Source: Phoronis australis (Eukaryota > Phoronida > Phoronidae). From it: a stretch of DNA of 64,000 bases. The notes beneath the pieces are model-generated. The model was not told the DNA's origin. It saw nothing but the letters and a program-made list of their open reading frames with translations, and ran no database searches. Both the position numbers and the translations under genes were made by a program. Each line of letters begins with the position of its first letter. The stretch's first letter is position 1. Shown in pieces: positions 15,201-30,200 of the stretch. The DNA is taken from positions 586,359 to 650,358 of the forward strand of contig NMRA01000150.1 in the NCBI GenBank assembly GCA_002633005.1. Reading direction: 5' to 3'.

Positions 15201-18200
15201 GGACAATGTCACTACAGAACTGGTGGTCAAAGGTAGGATTTGACAACATAGTTCCCTCATCTGGTGATAGTAAATGAAATTTTCTAAATTCAACTCCAAA
15301 CTTTAACAAACATTTGAAGGGTAAAGGTGTTGGTAAACGCCCATTTTCACGTGACGAGAGTTTGTTTATCATTTATCAAAATCTTTGTGTCACGTTTGCT
15401 GTAAAGCTCCAAGTGTGTGCACTTTAATTGTGTCAATAATAATGATGTCAGACTTTGACAGGGTATTGCCATCTGGCCAATGTATTTTCAAAGGAAGCTA
15501 GTTGTTAACTTCCTTTCGTTGAAACTAGTTTTGGTGAAGTACAATGGAGATGCAACTTGTGTGTTTTTTCTTTGGGTTGGAACTGACTCAGTTCATTAAC
15601 TACGGTTAGTATAATCCTAACTCATCTCTGGGAAAAAAGGAAAGTTGCTGAAATTGAAATTGAAATTGGTGAAAATGTGAATACGTGGAACTATTATTAA
15701 GCGTGGTTACATGGTATCCTGTTTTATGCAAATGCAAGTCTTATGAAAATGTTATTTCTATTATGACTGCTTGGTGAACAGGTTTGGCATTTTTGCAAAT
15801 TTTAGGAGAAAGGAAATGTTAGGGACTAAATGCAAACTTAAAGTGCTATAAACCGTTTCTGATCAGCCCTAGTTTATGTTGCCTGATGTACATGGTAGTG
15901 CATAGTAATGGCTCCCGTTGTGCACCACTAGCACGTGGCTGTGGCTCTTAGATAGGGTTTATTTTCTCATACTTGAATTACACACATTTCACACTTTGTC
16001 ATTTATGTGCAGTGCGAATGATCGCTCAAGTGTTGGGATTATCACCTTTACAGACAAACCTTCAACCCCTGCTGCTCTGCAAGTACTGACTGTCCTATCC
16101 AGGTGGGCATCATTTAAGTGGGAGGCAAGTCAAGACAATAATGACCCCATCTTGTATTACAAGTTACAGATCAAGTGAGTGACATTGTACTTTCTCTGTG
16201 ACTCTTGAATTTTAATGCAGCGCCATCTTTGGGTGGAACCCGGTCTTTAATTTTTGATACATGTTTCATAATCTCCTTAGAAAAGAGTCACTGCTGCCAT
16301 CTTGATTTTGAAATTTGCATTTTCAGTTTGACCAAATTTGCACTGTGCGGGTCTTTAAAGGGATTTTCGTAAACCCTGTTTTGGCAATTTTAACAAGTCT
16401 TTGTATTACCCCTGGTAATGCACTTTTGGTGTCTCACTTGAATGATACAAACATTATTCAACTAAAAATACTTGCAGTACATGCCAAAAGAAAATAAAAA
16501 ATAAATCAAATATATGCTGGAATGCCATGCAATTACTGACGGATAAGTATATAAAAATAGTAAGAATAAAACGCAGAGCGTCGGTACTAAAATTTCTTAA
16601 AATATTCCCCCCATTTTGAGCGATGCGCTCTGTCAAGGGTTTGATACAGACTGCCGATTAGATGGATATAAATCAAATCTAACAGCCACCTATCTCCATG
16701 CGGTCACCAGTGCGATTTTATTTATGTCCATCTGTTCAGCATTCTGTATCATACCCTTGACAAAGAGCGCATCGCTCGAAAAATGGGGAATATTTAACAT
16801 ATTTAAGTACCGACGTTTGTCGTTTTATTTTTACTACAACTATTTTATGGAATCGATAAGTGCGTCACCTTGAACGCAACTTTTTGTTCAAAGGTTGTGA
16901 TAAATAAAACTGAAATCAAATGAAAATCATTTGGTGCTTTTCTCGTATTACCATACTGCACCTTTCATTCATGATAGCACCGTTAGGTTTCATTGGTCCT
17001 CCGTAAGTCGGTCATCACATTGTTGGTCAGCATATCCAGTTACAACTTGTCCAATAGGGGCACTCAGAAATGTCTCACAGAAATGAGGTAGAAACAGACG
17101 AATATTATGAAAAATAAAGCTTGTCTCATACTTTCCGAAATGTGCTTTTAAATGTTTCGGGACTAGGTTTCATGGACCCCAAAAATATTGGAAGGTGGGT
17201 CCACTAGACCCCAGTTCTTGGAAGAGTAGAGTGAACACTGCGGCTCATTATGCTATATTCTTTTGCCTTATGTATTGGTAAACGTTTTCTAATTATGAGG
17301 TGAAACTAAAATTCCTATATTTGTAGCCTTGCTTATAAATAATTACAGTTCATATTAAACAGTTGTACACTACAAATCATGGTGGCAACTATCAAACATC
17401 AGTTATATCTACAGGTGTTGAAAATTTTGAGAGAATAAATTAAATTAACTCAAAAATGTAATGTTTTACTGCGCGTAAATATGGTTGTTTTACGTGACAG
17501 AAAACTGGTGCATTATTTTCATTGCTTTATTTCAGTCTGTGAAATGTGTTATGTTGAAGAATTATGGTTTTTGAAGAAAGTTTGTTGATCAAAGTTTTCA
17601 GACTAAGCATATTGTTTACATTGCTATTGTTTTGACAGGAAAGTGATGTTGGCCTCTTGGGATAGCTCTGAAGATTTCCGGATAACTGGCTCTGCTACCA
17701 ACTTTAGCTTGGAAACAACATCTGACCTTCAACCTCATAAAGAATACCAAGCTAGAGTGGCGGCGATGAACAAAGTTGGAATGAGTGGCTGGAGTAACAT
17801 TGTCAGTTTTGAAACAGAGGAAGATAGTAAGTGTACAGCAGTTTACAAATATGAATAATTTTGAAACAGAGGAAGATAGTAAGTGTACAGCTGTTTACAA
17901 AACTGAATCATTTTGAAACAGAGGAAGATAGTAAGTGTACAGCTGTTTACAAATATGAATAATTTTGAAACAGAGGAAGATAGTAAGTGTACAGCAGTTT
18001 ACAAATATGAATAATTTTGAAACAGAGGAAGATAGTAAGTGTACAGCTGTTTACAAATATGAATAATTTTGTGTCACGCTTCCACTTGTTTGGTTAAATG
18101 AAATTGGTGTTTTTTGAAATTTGGTTATTGTGGACAGATCTTGTAAGAAGTATTGATTTTTTCTTGTGGTTCATTTTAGTGTTTTTATGGGAATTCATTG

Positions 18201-21200
18201 TGGTTCTTGTTGCCATTAGTCCAAGAAAATCATTGTTCTTGGTCATCAACTGTTGTCATTGTGTCATTGTAGTCCAAGATGGTCATCATTCTTGGTCATG
18301 AACAGTCATTGTTATGTCATTGCCATTATCAATCATCACCGCTGTCGCCACAAATGGTCTTCGTCATCGTCACTATTACGGTCATAAATCATCTTCAGTT
18401 TTATAAAATTTTGGATCATGAGTATGCTGCTTGCAGAACTGATTAACATAAATTAGTTCTGCAAATAAACTGTTCTGTAAATTTATTATAGACATCCAAG
18501 ACAATCACTGGGTCACAATTACTAACAGTAGATAATTGGCTGTGTCACTACTAGGTATTCACTGGGTCTCAACTAGATAATCACTGGGTCTCAACTAGAT
18601 ATTCGCAGGGTCTCAACTAGGTATTCACTGGATCTCAACTAGATATTCACTGGGTCTCAACTAGATAATCACTGGGTCTCAACTAGATATTCACTGGGTC
18701 ACAGCTAGATATTCACTGGGTCTCAACTAGATATTCAGTGGGTCTCAACTAGATATTCGCAGGGTCTCAACTAGATATTCACTGGGTCTCAACTAGATAT
18801 TCACTGGGTCACAGCTAGATATTCACTAGATTTTCACTGGGTCACTGCTAGATAATTACTGGGTCTCAAGTAGATTATTGCAGGGTCACAACTAGATGAT
18901 CACTGGGTCGTAACTAGGTAATCTCTGAGTCACAGCTATATAATCGTGGGGTCATGAATTACTAGCAGTAGATATTTGCTGTGGTACAACTAGATAATCC
19001 AGTCAATTACATTGGATAAAGAATGTAACCTACTCTTTGTTTCCATACCTTTTTCAATGTTTGATTTCCAAGTGTCTAACGCAGTTTCATTTTATTTCCT
19101 CACTGTAAGGTTAAGAAGATTGTAGCATTGTGTAAATTCAGTAACCTTATGTTTAGTCTCATTGCTAAGAGTCATTCATTAACCTTATGTTTAGTATATT
19201 TGTTAATAGTATTCATTAACCTTGTTTTGTCTATTTGTTCACAGTATTCATTAACCTTATGTTTAGTCTATTTGGTAGCAGTCATTCAAAACGAGCAGAG
19301 TACGTGGAAGTTGTGACAGATAATGTAGAGGATGTGCATGTCAGTTGTGTTAATGTAGTCATGCTTGTCTCCAGTTCCCAGCATTCCCCTGGTGTACAGT
19401 GCGACAGGTCAGACTAGTACTACTGCCAACATCTCCTGGCAACGACCAGAGCATCCTAACGGCGTTCTCAAAGATTATACCGTTCATGTGGAACAAATAC
19501 TCACCAATGGCAGTAGAAAACTGCCGTCATCAGGACTAGGACTGAACACAGGCAGTAACCAATGGAAAAAGACATTCATGATGAGAATCGGCAACCTCAG
19601 TAAGTGTACCCACATTGTTATTGGTCCTTCATCAAAATAGTATTAAACAGTGTGTACATCGTTTATCATAGTATAGAGAAAATGCTATTTTCACCTCATT
19701 TCTTCGCAGAACTCCTAGGATGGTCGAAACAAAAATCTACTTAGATATTGCTAAATATCTCAGGAAATTTCATTTTTGTTCAGCTCATGCGAGTGCAACA
19801 TCTCTGTTGATTCTGACCCAAATGTGAGTCACATGATGTCTAGTCTGATCTTTGATGAAAACAACTACCATGGGTTTATGGGTATCAAAACTGTTGGTCA
19901 CGTGATAATTGCAGGTCACGCTTTATCGTAACATTATATTGCTGATTGTTTAAGTTTTTTAAGTTCACTAATTAACCCCATCTCTTCGTAGTATCTTGAT
20001 CTGTTCATTCACTTGACTCATCAGTCATAATGTAACTGTGGTCACTTGAGTCATCCATCGTCATGTATCTGTGCTGTCATTGTGTTTTGCAGGGAATTTT
20101 TATGTAGTCTTTAACCACTGTGGTAATACTGTAACATCATTTCTAAAATCTATTGATCTATGTACTCTAACCTAGACCATTTACATTCAGGCACTGCATT
20201 TGGTCGGTCATTTCTCTGGTCATGTTCGAGTGTCACAACCATAGACATCACATAGACTGGGTGTGTGCCACTCAGATACATGCAGCTCCCGTTGTCAATA
20301 TGACGCCATATTGGAGGGTGTTACACAGGACAAAAATGTTGGAAAACACTGTGAGCCCTATGGCATCAGTCATAAAATCGGCGGGCTCGCAGTGTTATGC
20401 TTGCAGCCAACGAGTTAAGATTTTTGGTCCTGCCTTTGAGTCATAGGTTTTTTGGTTCGGCCATGGAGTTTAGAGGTGCTGACACTAGGTTTTTATGTTC
20501 TGCCACCATAGTTTAAGCGGAGCGATAATGCGTTGTTTCCACTTCAGTCTTGGGGATTGAGACCATATAAGATCAATTAAAAAATAATTATTGACCAGCA
20601 TATGCTGTTATCCAATGATAATGCTGTTTTTTAATTTAAGTAAATATTTGGTATCAATGACAACCATATGTATTTTTACTTGTTCTGAAATATAACATCC
20701 CCGAACCTACTCGCTAGCTATCAAAATCAGTACATCTAAGTGAATAAAATGTATTTGCTATTGAAATATATACTGCTAATTTCTTAATAAGTATTCCAAA
20801 ATCAGATTTCTTCTGTTGTATTAAAACAAACATTATCCCTGCAAAATCTGTACTTATGTTAAACTTGATATTGGAAATTTTGTGGATTTGCACTGCTTGC
20901 TTACGAGCTCTTTGTTTTGTGACTCAAAACTTGCGCAAAAAAGTAAAGTGCATAGTAACCAAAATATCAAACTTCTACGACTGAATTGCGCATCCAACCT
21001 ATACCCAAAGTACAGAATTTCCCACAAGAAACTTAGTGGAAATATACCCAACCGAGCCGCTGTAGCATTGAATAGTGACCCTGTGAAAAATGACCCCGGC
21101 TAGTTTTTTTACAGGGTTTAAATTTAATGTGAAGAATTTTTAGCCCATGAAAAAATGACCTCACGTCCGTGAAAACTCGTCCCGTCATTATTCAACGGTT

Positions 21201-24200
21201 CCATGGGCGGATCCAGAATTTTGATTTGGGGGTGCCAAGGCAGAGGATCACATACGTGCACCCAGCCTAAAATATAGTGGGGGGGCTCGAATTTCACGTT
21301 CATGCGGACCTTTTACTGGAACAAGAAGACGAGTACTAAAAAACAGGGTACTAGGTTCAACCCCATGCATTGTGTATTCGCGACACATTCCTGTCGACGT
21401 TTTGTTTCTCTAAGAAGGGTGACACGAATTAAATGATAAATTTGCACGATCTTACTGGTTTCTCTTGAAAAAAATGAAAAAAAAATAAAACGCTCACAGT
21501 GGATAACAAGCGTGCAGCCGCTTAGACAATTCGAGAATCTGCCACTGGTTGCGATCTTCTGTTAGTTTGATATTTTCCCTATCGACTGAATGACACTTAA
21601 AAAAACACATGTAAGTGTGACATCACATGATTTTTTGTGTTTCTGGAAAAAAATCACACTCTTCCGCCTCTTAATTCGTTAGATATCGTGCTTTGAAAAG
21701 AGCATTTTGCCCTGTTTGTTTACACAGCAATTAGCTGTGTCACGTGACTAGTAACAATCTCCAATATGGCGTCAAGTTGTCAGCTGCAGTAGTGCGTGCG
21801 CCCGGTCTATAGTATTGAGATGACTATGGTCACAACGGTCTTGGAAGAATGAGCAAGACTGTATTGTACACTGGTCATCAGTGTTGAGCACAAGCTGGGT
21901 TTGAACCAGGTACCTCTAGATTCTCTGTCCAATAAACCAATAGATTTTAGAAATGAATATGTATGTTATCATATGATGACTTTCAAAATTCCCATCAAAG
22001 TATGTTCTGTGGGAGTGGTTATTAATACTGTTGCAATGTTGTTCTAATATCTCGGAGTGGTTATTAATACTATTGAAATGTTCTAGCTCCATACAGCCAG
22101 TACTGTGTGTATGTGACTGCCTCGACAGAGAAAGGCAGAAGTCCCAAACCTAAAACGTGCTTCAACCTTATCACAGATGTGGCAGGTATGTACCTGACTG
22201 TAGGCATTTTCCGTGACCCCCTGACCCTAATTAATTATGCATGAAACCTTTTGTCACTTTCCCACCAACACTACAACTCCCCTGTTTTGCACTTCTGCTA
22301 TATGGGAAAGTATAACTCCTATATTAAGCTATAATTGTAACTCCTATAGTTAGCTATTGCAACTTGTCACAAAGTAAACGGATTATTGTACAATGTGGCA
22401 TAATTATGCTTCAGTGGGAAATGTTAACTCCATTTGCTAGATGTCGCTAGATGTCGCAGCATCAATCGCTCGAGACACAATGAGACATAGTCATTCCTTT
22501 GTCTTTCATTACCAATTACTATAAATAGTCGCATGTAAAAGAAAAAGATAACAAAAATCTGACTAAGAATAACACTAATTAATCAGGCTTTAAGATGTCT
22601 AGAAAACTTTATTAATCTCGCATAACGTATTCGCCGTAATAACCGCCCAGGGCGCTTAGAAAAGTTCGGTTCAGGAGGGGCGCTTATTATAACCCAAGGC
22701 GGTTGAAATCCGGTCTCCGAAACGGGTGAAATCGGAAGCTAAGATTCATCAAATTTACGTTCTGTGACATATCTGTAATCTATGAAAGACTTCCAACAAA
22801 ACTGTGGTGAATTGCTATCAAACTTTGCTAAATTACGATCATTTTACAGAAAATTGTGTTGAAATCCCAGGGCGAAAACTCGCCGACTGACTGCCTCAAA
22901 ATTGCCGTCTTCGATATGGCGACTTCAATGCTTGAATAAAAATAGTTTTGACTCAAGCAAATTACCTGAGATCCTCATTAAGTTTTCTAAGTAGCGTCCC
23001 TAAGACTTTTTTAAGTTCCCGTGGAGTCTGGATTTACGGCAGTTTTAAGTACAAATCTGCGCAACATCGTGCCATCTACATGTATTATCGGCAACACGGC
23101 GAGAAAAATGTCTGGACGAACACACATGTTGTTGTCACGTGACGTTTGTTTTGAAGTTCGTCTGCGTGTAACCAGAGTTCATTTGCCAAAGCAGAGACCG
23201 TCTTTTGGCCAGAGCAACGCAATCTAATGAGCTAGATGTGCATTGCGTCTAAAGAAATTTGCACAAGCAGTAGGCCTAAACCAGAGCGTGTTTCATTCAG
23301 CACTTGCCGGTCTCGTGCTAAAAATGTTTGACATTTGTTTCGGTAAGGCCCATATTAGTCGCCGTGTAGCTGGATGCGTACGTAACTATCTCACAGTTAT
23401 TTTTCGGTGTAAGGGTGTGTAAGCATTCACTGTCAGTTGTCATTTTATCGGATATTCGGCTTAAAAACACCAATTATGGTTAATCAAACAATCCATCTAA
23501 AAAGTAACGCAAACATGTTTTATAGTATTAGGAATTGTTTGAAATTAGGGCCAATATTCATTTCTTACCGATGCTATGCTACCCGTTTCATGAATGGATA
23601 GTTCCCGACTAATGTCTTTAATGACATCTAGGTTCATATATGTAGCGCGCGCTTTCTGGCCACGTGCGTTCAACACGGAGTTATTTTTATTCATGAGACA
23701 GTCGATGTGTCTACTGAATGGTCAGACCATAGTGGGACACGGTCGTCGCGAAAGTAGCAACGCTGTTGCATTCTTTTTGAAGCGCTGTGTTACTTTGAAG
23801 TGTATAGTAACGGCTAAATACAAAGGTAGCAGTGCGGCTGGTGATCTAGAAGACCCGTGCAAAACTTTTTTGATAAATTGAAGACGTTACTGTAGTTGAG
23901 TTTTAGGACTGAAGGTACGTCATTGTTCGCATGTACACGTTCATGGACTGGGCGCTTATTTCAGTAAAGTCTGAAAACATGTGGGGGGGGCGCTTATAGG
24001 GGCATGGGCGGTTATTACGGCGAATACGGTACTCTCAATACTATGATTCAAATTCTCCATCTGTTGTTTAAATTGGAGAACTAAAGGTAACTCTGATATT
24101 GCCAGTTAATGGGAAAGGTAAGTGCAGTTGTGGTTGAGTTGCAATAGATGGGAGTTCCTGGTTTTGGTGTTGTTGGGAAAGCCATCTTAAAGTGACATGT

Positions 24201-27200
24201 ATTTCAGAGTCGTGCGTCTTTATTGAATATTTACATGTGATCAGAACTCGGTTCTACCGCAAGGCAGTCATTTGCATAGTTACTCAGTTAAGTGAACGTC
24301 TCTGTACATGATGCAAGGTGTGTATCGTACTCGTCCGGGTTATGGCCCATGCTCGGCTTACTGCCCACCTCCAATTTTTCATGATCGAGACTTTCGTAAA
24401 AGTATCTGTGCTTCTGTGAACGTTCGTCGCACAAAATTAAAATTCCAAAACGTGCGCAACTCGCTTACCTTTCTGTGACAATCAATCAGTTTTAGCGGAA
24501 CTGGGGTCTTGCCTAACTATGGCGGTAAAATACCCATATTGTTATGCCCTTTACTGAAGGAGACAATTGTTTCCTGTGGCTCACACGCGGAACTCTTGTA
24601 CTGATTACTGAGACAGCGCTTGTGGAATGTATTTCATTTGCTGTAGAAGAACAGCGAAGCAGTACTTGACAAGGATATCACGTCCATGGCACACCTTTAT
24701 GTGATTCCCCGTGACACTACACGAAACCACTCACGCTGTTTGCGGTGCATCCACTTCTCTAGCTTTTCCAAGATCAGCATGATGAATTGTTCAGTTGAAT
24801 TGCTGTTTATTTAAAACACTCCAATCAACAATCTTCAATGGTATATATTCTTAGTTACCAAACTGAGCACCCTTCATAAGCTATGTTTTGTCTCAGTTAT
24901 GACAAAGTTCTACCAGATTTATTGTAATCATCTGTTTTTGGTCAGTGTGATGTAGCATGTAACATATGAAATGCTCTCTTGTGGGCATAAGTGTCCGTCC
25001 AATGAGAAAGATGCATTGGGTATTAATTTGCAGTTGGAAAGCTATATTTTTTATCAAATTTGTTGGCTTTCAGTTCTGATATAATTTGACAGTGTCAAAA
25101 TGTCTGACTGTACAGACATGGAACTCTTATTTGCCTTTTGGGAACATGTTTTAATACGTCTGCTTTTGATGAACTTGTTCTACTATCTGTCAATAGGTGT
25201 CACTGGAACTTAATGAAAAATCAATTAATGCTAGTGTCACAGATATATGTCAATTGATCTGCAGAGCAGTAAGGACTGCTCAGATGTTATGTTCTGTGTA
25301 TGCAGCTGATTATAGTTTGGATCTTATGTTGATCATATGGACATTTTGAAGCTATCTAAATCTCACAGCTTTATGAATCATCTAACTCATGGATTGAAGC
25401 AAGGTTTGTAAGATGCAAGCTATACGAATAGGACCTGGTTCTCGAACAGTCTAAAAAGTTGATTTTTTTGGCTTTTGGGTTTGGTTTTCAGTCTGCTCCT
25501 GAGCAGGCTATAGATTTCTGTCATCAGGTTTCAAGTTGTAGACAGATTTTTGGACTTTTAGTCGTAGGCTGATTTCATGAAACCAGCTAAGCCATCCGTA
25601 GACTGCTTTTTGCCCAAAGACAAAGGCTCTTCAAGAGACATCTCCCCAACAGTTAAAGATGTATTTGCATGCTCCTAACTATGCTAATGTATAGCAGGAA
25701 TTAAGCGACAATGCTATTTGAACATCATCTACACTAAACGAATTGCAGTTGTATTAATTACCAATTTCTTAATGTGAAAACAAAAAAATCTGCAAATTGG
25801 TGACCTTTGCAGTAATGATGTACCTTGGGGGCTCACATAACCTGCTTCATGCAGTGTTATTACCCAACACCCGGTCATGATACTTACTGGATATGGTAGA
25901 GTGATTTGCAACGGATCATTTTCGACGCACAAGTCGTTCTTAAAAACATTTCACAATTTTCATCCTATTTCATATGATATGTTGTGTTTCATATTCACAT
26001 CGTTATATGTTGTGTTTCATATTCACATCGTTATATGTTGTGTTTCATATTCACATCGTTATATGTTGTGTTTCATATTCACATCGTTATATGTTGTGTT
26101 TCATATTCACATCGTTATATGTTGTGTTTCCAACCAATTTGACCATGCAATCACAGAGATAAGGAATTAGTGTGCAAGTTGTACTTTAAGTCAGTCCAAA
26201 CCTGGACATAAACATGTTGTAATGTAACATTTAGAGCCAAAAGTTTCGGTGCATGTGTACTACACATAGTTGAACGGCATGATCAAGTGTTTGTGAGTGG
26301 TTGTATTTTTGCCTATCTTTAGAACAAAAGTTGATGCTATGTTGTTCTCAAACCAAACCATTACTAACTGTTAAGTTTCGTCTTGTTCAACCATTCTGTG
26401 TTTAATTATGTTTCTTGCAATGCTCATATGTTATGTACAATATTCTAGCTAATTACCTTGTTGGCATATTTAAACCAGGATTTTAGCAAGTGACTCATTT
26501 CTGATTTTACCCATTTGGTGTATATTTGCTGACGGTGGTGTCAACTGGAAAAGCCTGTAAATTATAAAGTATGCCAGCTACTGCTGTATCTAATGCTGGG
26601 TAATGACAATGATTGGTTGGAATTCAGAACATGCCTGGCCAGATTTCAAAGTTGATCAAGAAAATTAGGTGACCAAAGTGATTTTTGTGCTGAGTTTGGG
26701 TTTAAGAAGGATTTTTCCAAGAAACTACAATTTGTTTACTTTAGGACATATACAGCATGAGTCATACTTTAACACCTGACAATGGCTCTCCCTCAGGTTT
26801 CAGTTTCACACGTGTTTAGACTGTGCCATGTATGTGGTGACAATTTTCTCAAACCTAAGTCTAGTGATCTGTTTTCATCTTCTCATATACTGCTGTGGTA
26901 AAATCTCACATATTTAGGATACCATATGGCGAACAGGTAATATTATTTTTTCATGAATGACATGTAGCACCAAATTAATGGTTTTCTGTGTTCAAGTTCT
27001 GCTCTACAGCAACCAGTATACATTATGCCCATGTTCAAGTTCTACTCTACAGCTACCAGCAGACATTATTCCAAAGAACTCTGGGCATTTGTTAAACTGT
27101 TAGAATCTCTTGAAAAATTGGAAAAGGGTCAATTTTGTTGATTATGGTTTGTGATATTTTACCCTGGCTTGTGTGTTGTTGAGTCACTTCTAAAGGATAT

Positions 27201-30200
27201 TACGGTATGTGTTTCTTAGCTACAACCACAGACTCCCCTTCTTGTGCTGTATAATCCACTTGTTATCCATGTTCCAATGTGGTATAATCCACTTGTTATC
27301 CATGTTACAATGTGGTATAATCCACTTGTTATCCATGTTCTAGTGTGGTATAATCCACTTGTTATCCATGTTATGTTGTGGTATAATCCACTTGTTATCC
27401 ATGTTCCAATGTGGTATAATCCACTTGTTATCCATGTTACAATGTGGTATAATCCACTTGTTATCCATGTTCTAGTGTGGTATAATCCACTTGTTATCCA
27501 TGTTATGTTGTGGTATAATCCACTTGTTATCCATGTTCCAATGTGGTATAATCCACTTGTTATCCATGTTACAATGTGGTATAATCCACTTGTTATCCAT
27601 GTTCTAGTGTGGTATAATCCACTTGTTATCCATGTTATGTTGTGGTATAATCCACTTGTTATCCATGTTCCAATGTGGTATAATCCACTTGTTATCCATG
27701 TTACAATGTGGTATAATCCACTTGTTATCCATGTTCTAGTGTGGTATAATCCACTTGTTATCCATGTTCTAGTGTGGTATGATCCACTTGTTATCCATGT
27801 TACAATGTGGTATAATCCACTTGTTATCCATATTATGGTGTGGTATAATCCACTTGTTATCCATGTTACAGTGTGGTATAATCCACTTCTTATCCATGTT
27901 ACAGTGTGGTATAATCCACTTCTTATCCATGTTACAGCACCAAGTGCACCCCTGTTGCTGAATGTGTCCAGCAATGCCACTGGTGTTGTGGTGGTCGAGT
28001 GGTTACCATCTGAGGTATTCAATAAGAGTCTTGATCGTTACGAGGTGCAGCTCACTGATAACAAAACTGGTGCCATCATCAATCGGACAAGAGACGTGAC
28101 AGACATGAAGGGTGAATATATACCGAAATACACATCAGTAAGTGTTCACCAACAGTGAGAATGTTCACTTGTTTTGTATTGATTGTTTCTTGCAATCTTG
28201 TCGTATTCTCAGTGTTCCTTGACACCTACACCCATTATATATATTGTATATATCGTATTACAGTAAAATTTGTCAGTTTGAAATGGTGAAAAATTAAGGA
28301 AAATTGAGGTGGGAGGCTGTGCCATATTTTAGATAGAGATAGTGTTGGCTATCCCAAATTCAAGAATTACGATGCACAACGATTATCATTTGTTCATTAT
28401 ACACTATGGGGATGCATGAAAATGTTTCATTGGCGTCCATTTTCTAAGAACTGCTAAGCTTTCATACTCTGTTGGTGTAAACCACTGTGTCCAATATTTG
28501 AGAAATGTAATGAACATCTGCATTGTCCATATCCTGAGTTTTAGAATTAAAGAAAATTCGATTTGGCTTGAATGTGGGTATGTTTACAGACTGTCCTAAA
28601 CTAGATATCTTTTGCCATTGTCTTTCAATTTGTAATATTCATAGTTGGGGGTCACTTGATAGTTTGTCACTTTCCTCAGCAGTAAAAGTGCAATCAAACA
28701 AAATGAGTGACTGGAGGATGAGTAATGTCTACAGTAGTGACTGGTGGGTTGAGTGGGTGGGTGGGCAGGTGAGTAATGTCCATACAGTGACTGGGTGGGT
28801 GGGTAATGTCTACAGTATAGTGACTGGTGGATGAATAATTCTGTATAGGTACATTAGCGCCGTCACTGTTATGAATTGCAATATACTTACCAGGCAATAC
28901 ACTGTTATGAACCGCAGTACACTTACTAGGCAATACACTGTTATGAACCGCAGTATACTTACTAGGCAATACGTTGTTATGAACTGCAGCATACTTGATA
29001 GGCAATACACTGTTATGAATCGCAGTACACTTACTAGGCAATACACTGTTATGAACCGCAGTATACTTACTAGGCAATACACTGTTATGAACCACAGTAT
29101 ACTTACTAGGCAATACACTGTTATGAACCACAGTATACTTACTAGGCAATACACTGTTATGAACTGCAGTATACTTACTGGGCAATACAGTGATATGAAC
29201 TATAGTATACTTACTAGGCAATACACTGTTATGAACTACAGTATACTTATTTGGCAATACACTGTTATGAACTGCAGTAAAGAAGTTATTGATATCCTGC
29301 TACTTGATGCATTGTAAGTATTTTAGGAATTGTGTCAGCGTGCTCGGTAATTGTATCAAATGGGCCATTTTGTTGGCATTGGATGATTGTTATAAGAGGT
29401 TTCAGCTCTTGGTGATGTGTCATGACTCATCATTTTCAGCCAGAATTAAGCGGAATTGACCATCGTGATATGGAAACAATATTTTGTCCATGTTCATTTG
29501 GCTCCTACTGTCTGTTGAGTCGAGCAAGACTACACTAAGTATTGCTTTTCATTGCAGGCTCGTTTGACAAATATCACTGGTAACACTACATATACTGTGC
29601 GTGTGAGAGCTGCTACAATCAGTTTGTTCTCCAGCCCTGAGAATCCAAAATTTATCTATGGCTCCTTGTCCAACTCAATAACGTTGCATTTACCAGGTGA
29701 GTTACCAAGATGGCTGTCTAGCTATTGAGTTTTAAGTGATGTCTCTCTGTGTATAGTGATGTCTCTGTGTGTTGAGTGGTGTCACTGTGCGTGTTGAGTG
29801 GTGTCTGTGTGTTGAGTGGTGTCTGTGTGTGTTGAGTGGTGTCTGTGTGTTGAGTGGTGTCTGTGTGTTGAGTGGTGTCTCTGTGTGTTGAGTGGTGTCA
29901 CTGTGTGTTGAGTGGTGTCTCTGTGTGTTGAGTGGTGTCTCTGTGTGTTGAGTGGTGTCTCTGTGTCTCAGTACTTGGGACTTTGTTGTAATACTGCTTT
30001 GACACAAGTCTTCTGTCCACACTCTTGTAGTTTGTACAATTATAGTTAGTCTACTGTAGTTTTAGACTATAGTTTGGATACCACGAACATGGGTTAAAGT
30101 TGAAGCTGCTCTGAACCTGTGTTCAGTCAAAGAAATTTAATCTTTTGATTTATACGGCTTACCACATAAAACTAGTTTCACCATGTTCCTTACTCAGATA

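Noticed and set aside
23594-23881. 95-residue plus-strand frame inside the inverted-repeat element
   Set aside because: No recognisable transposase or other domain; probably chance.
27216-28022. 268-residue minus-strand frame over the 33-bp array
   Set aside because: The period is a multiple of three, so stops are absent by chance on both strands; no domain.
28694-29317. Several frames of 88-187 residues over the 36-bp array
   Set aside because: By-product of a period divisible by three; simple repeated peptides.
29732-30022. 96-residue Thr/His-rich minus-strand frame
   Set aside because: Translation of the gtgttgagtggtgtc array.
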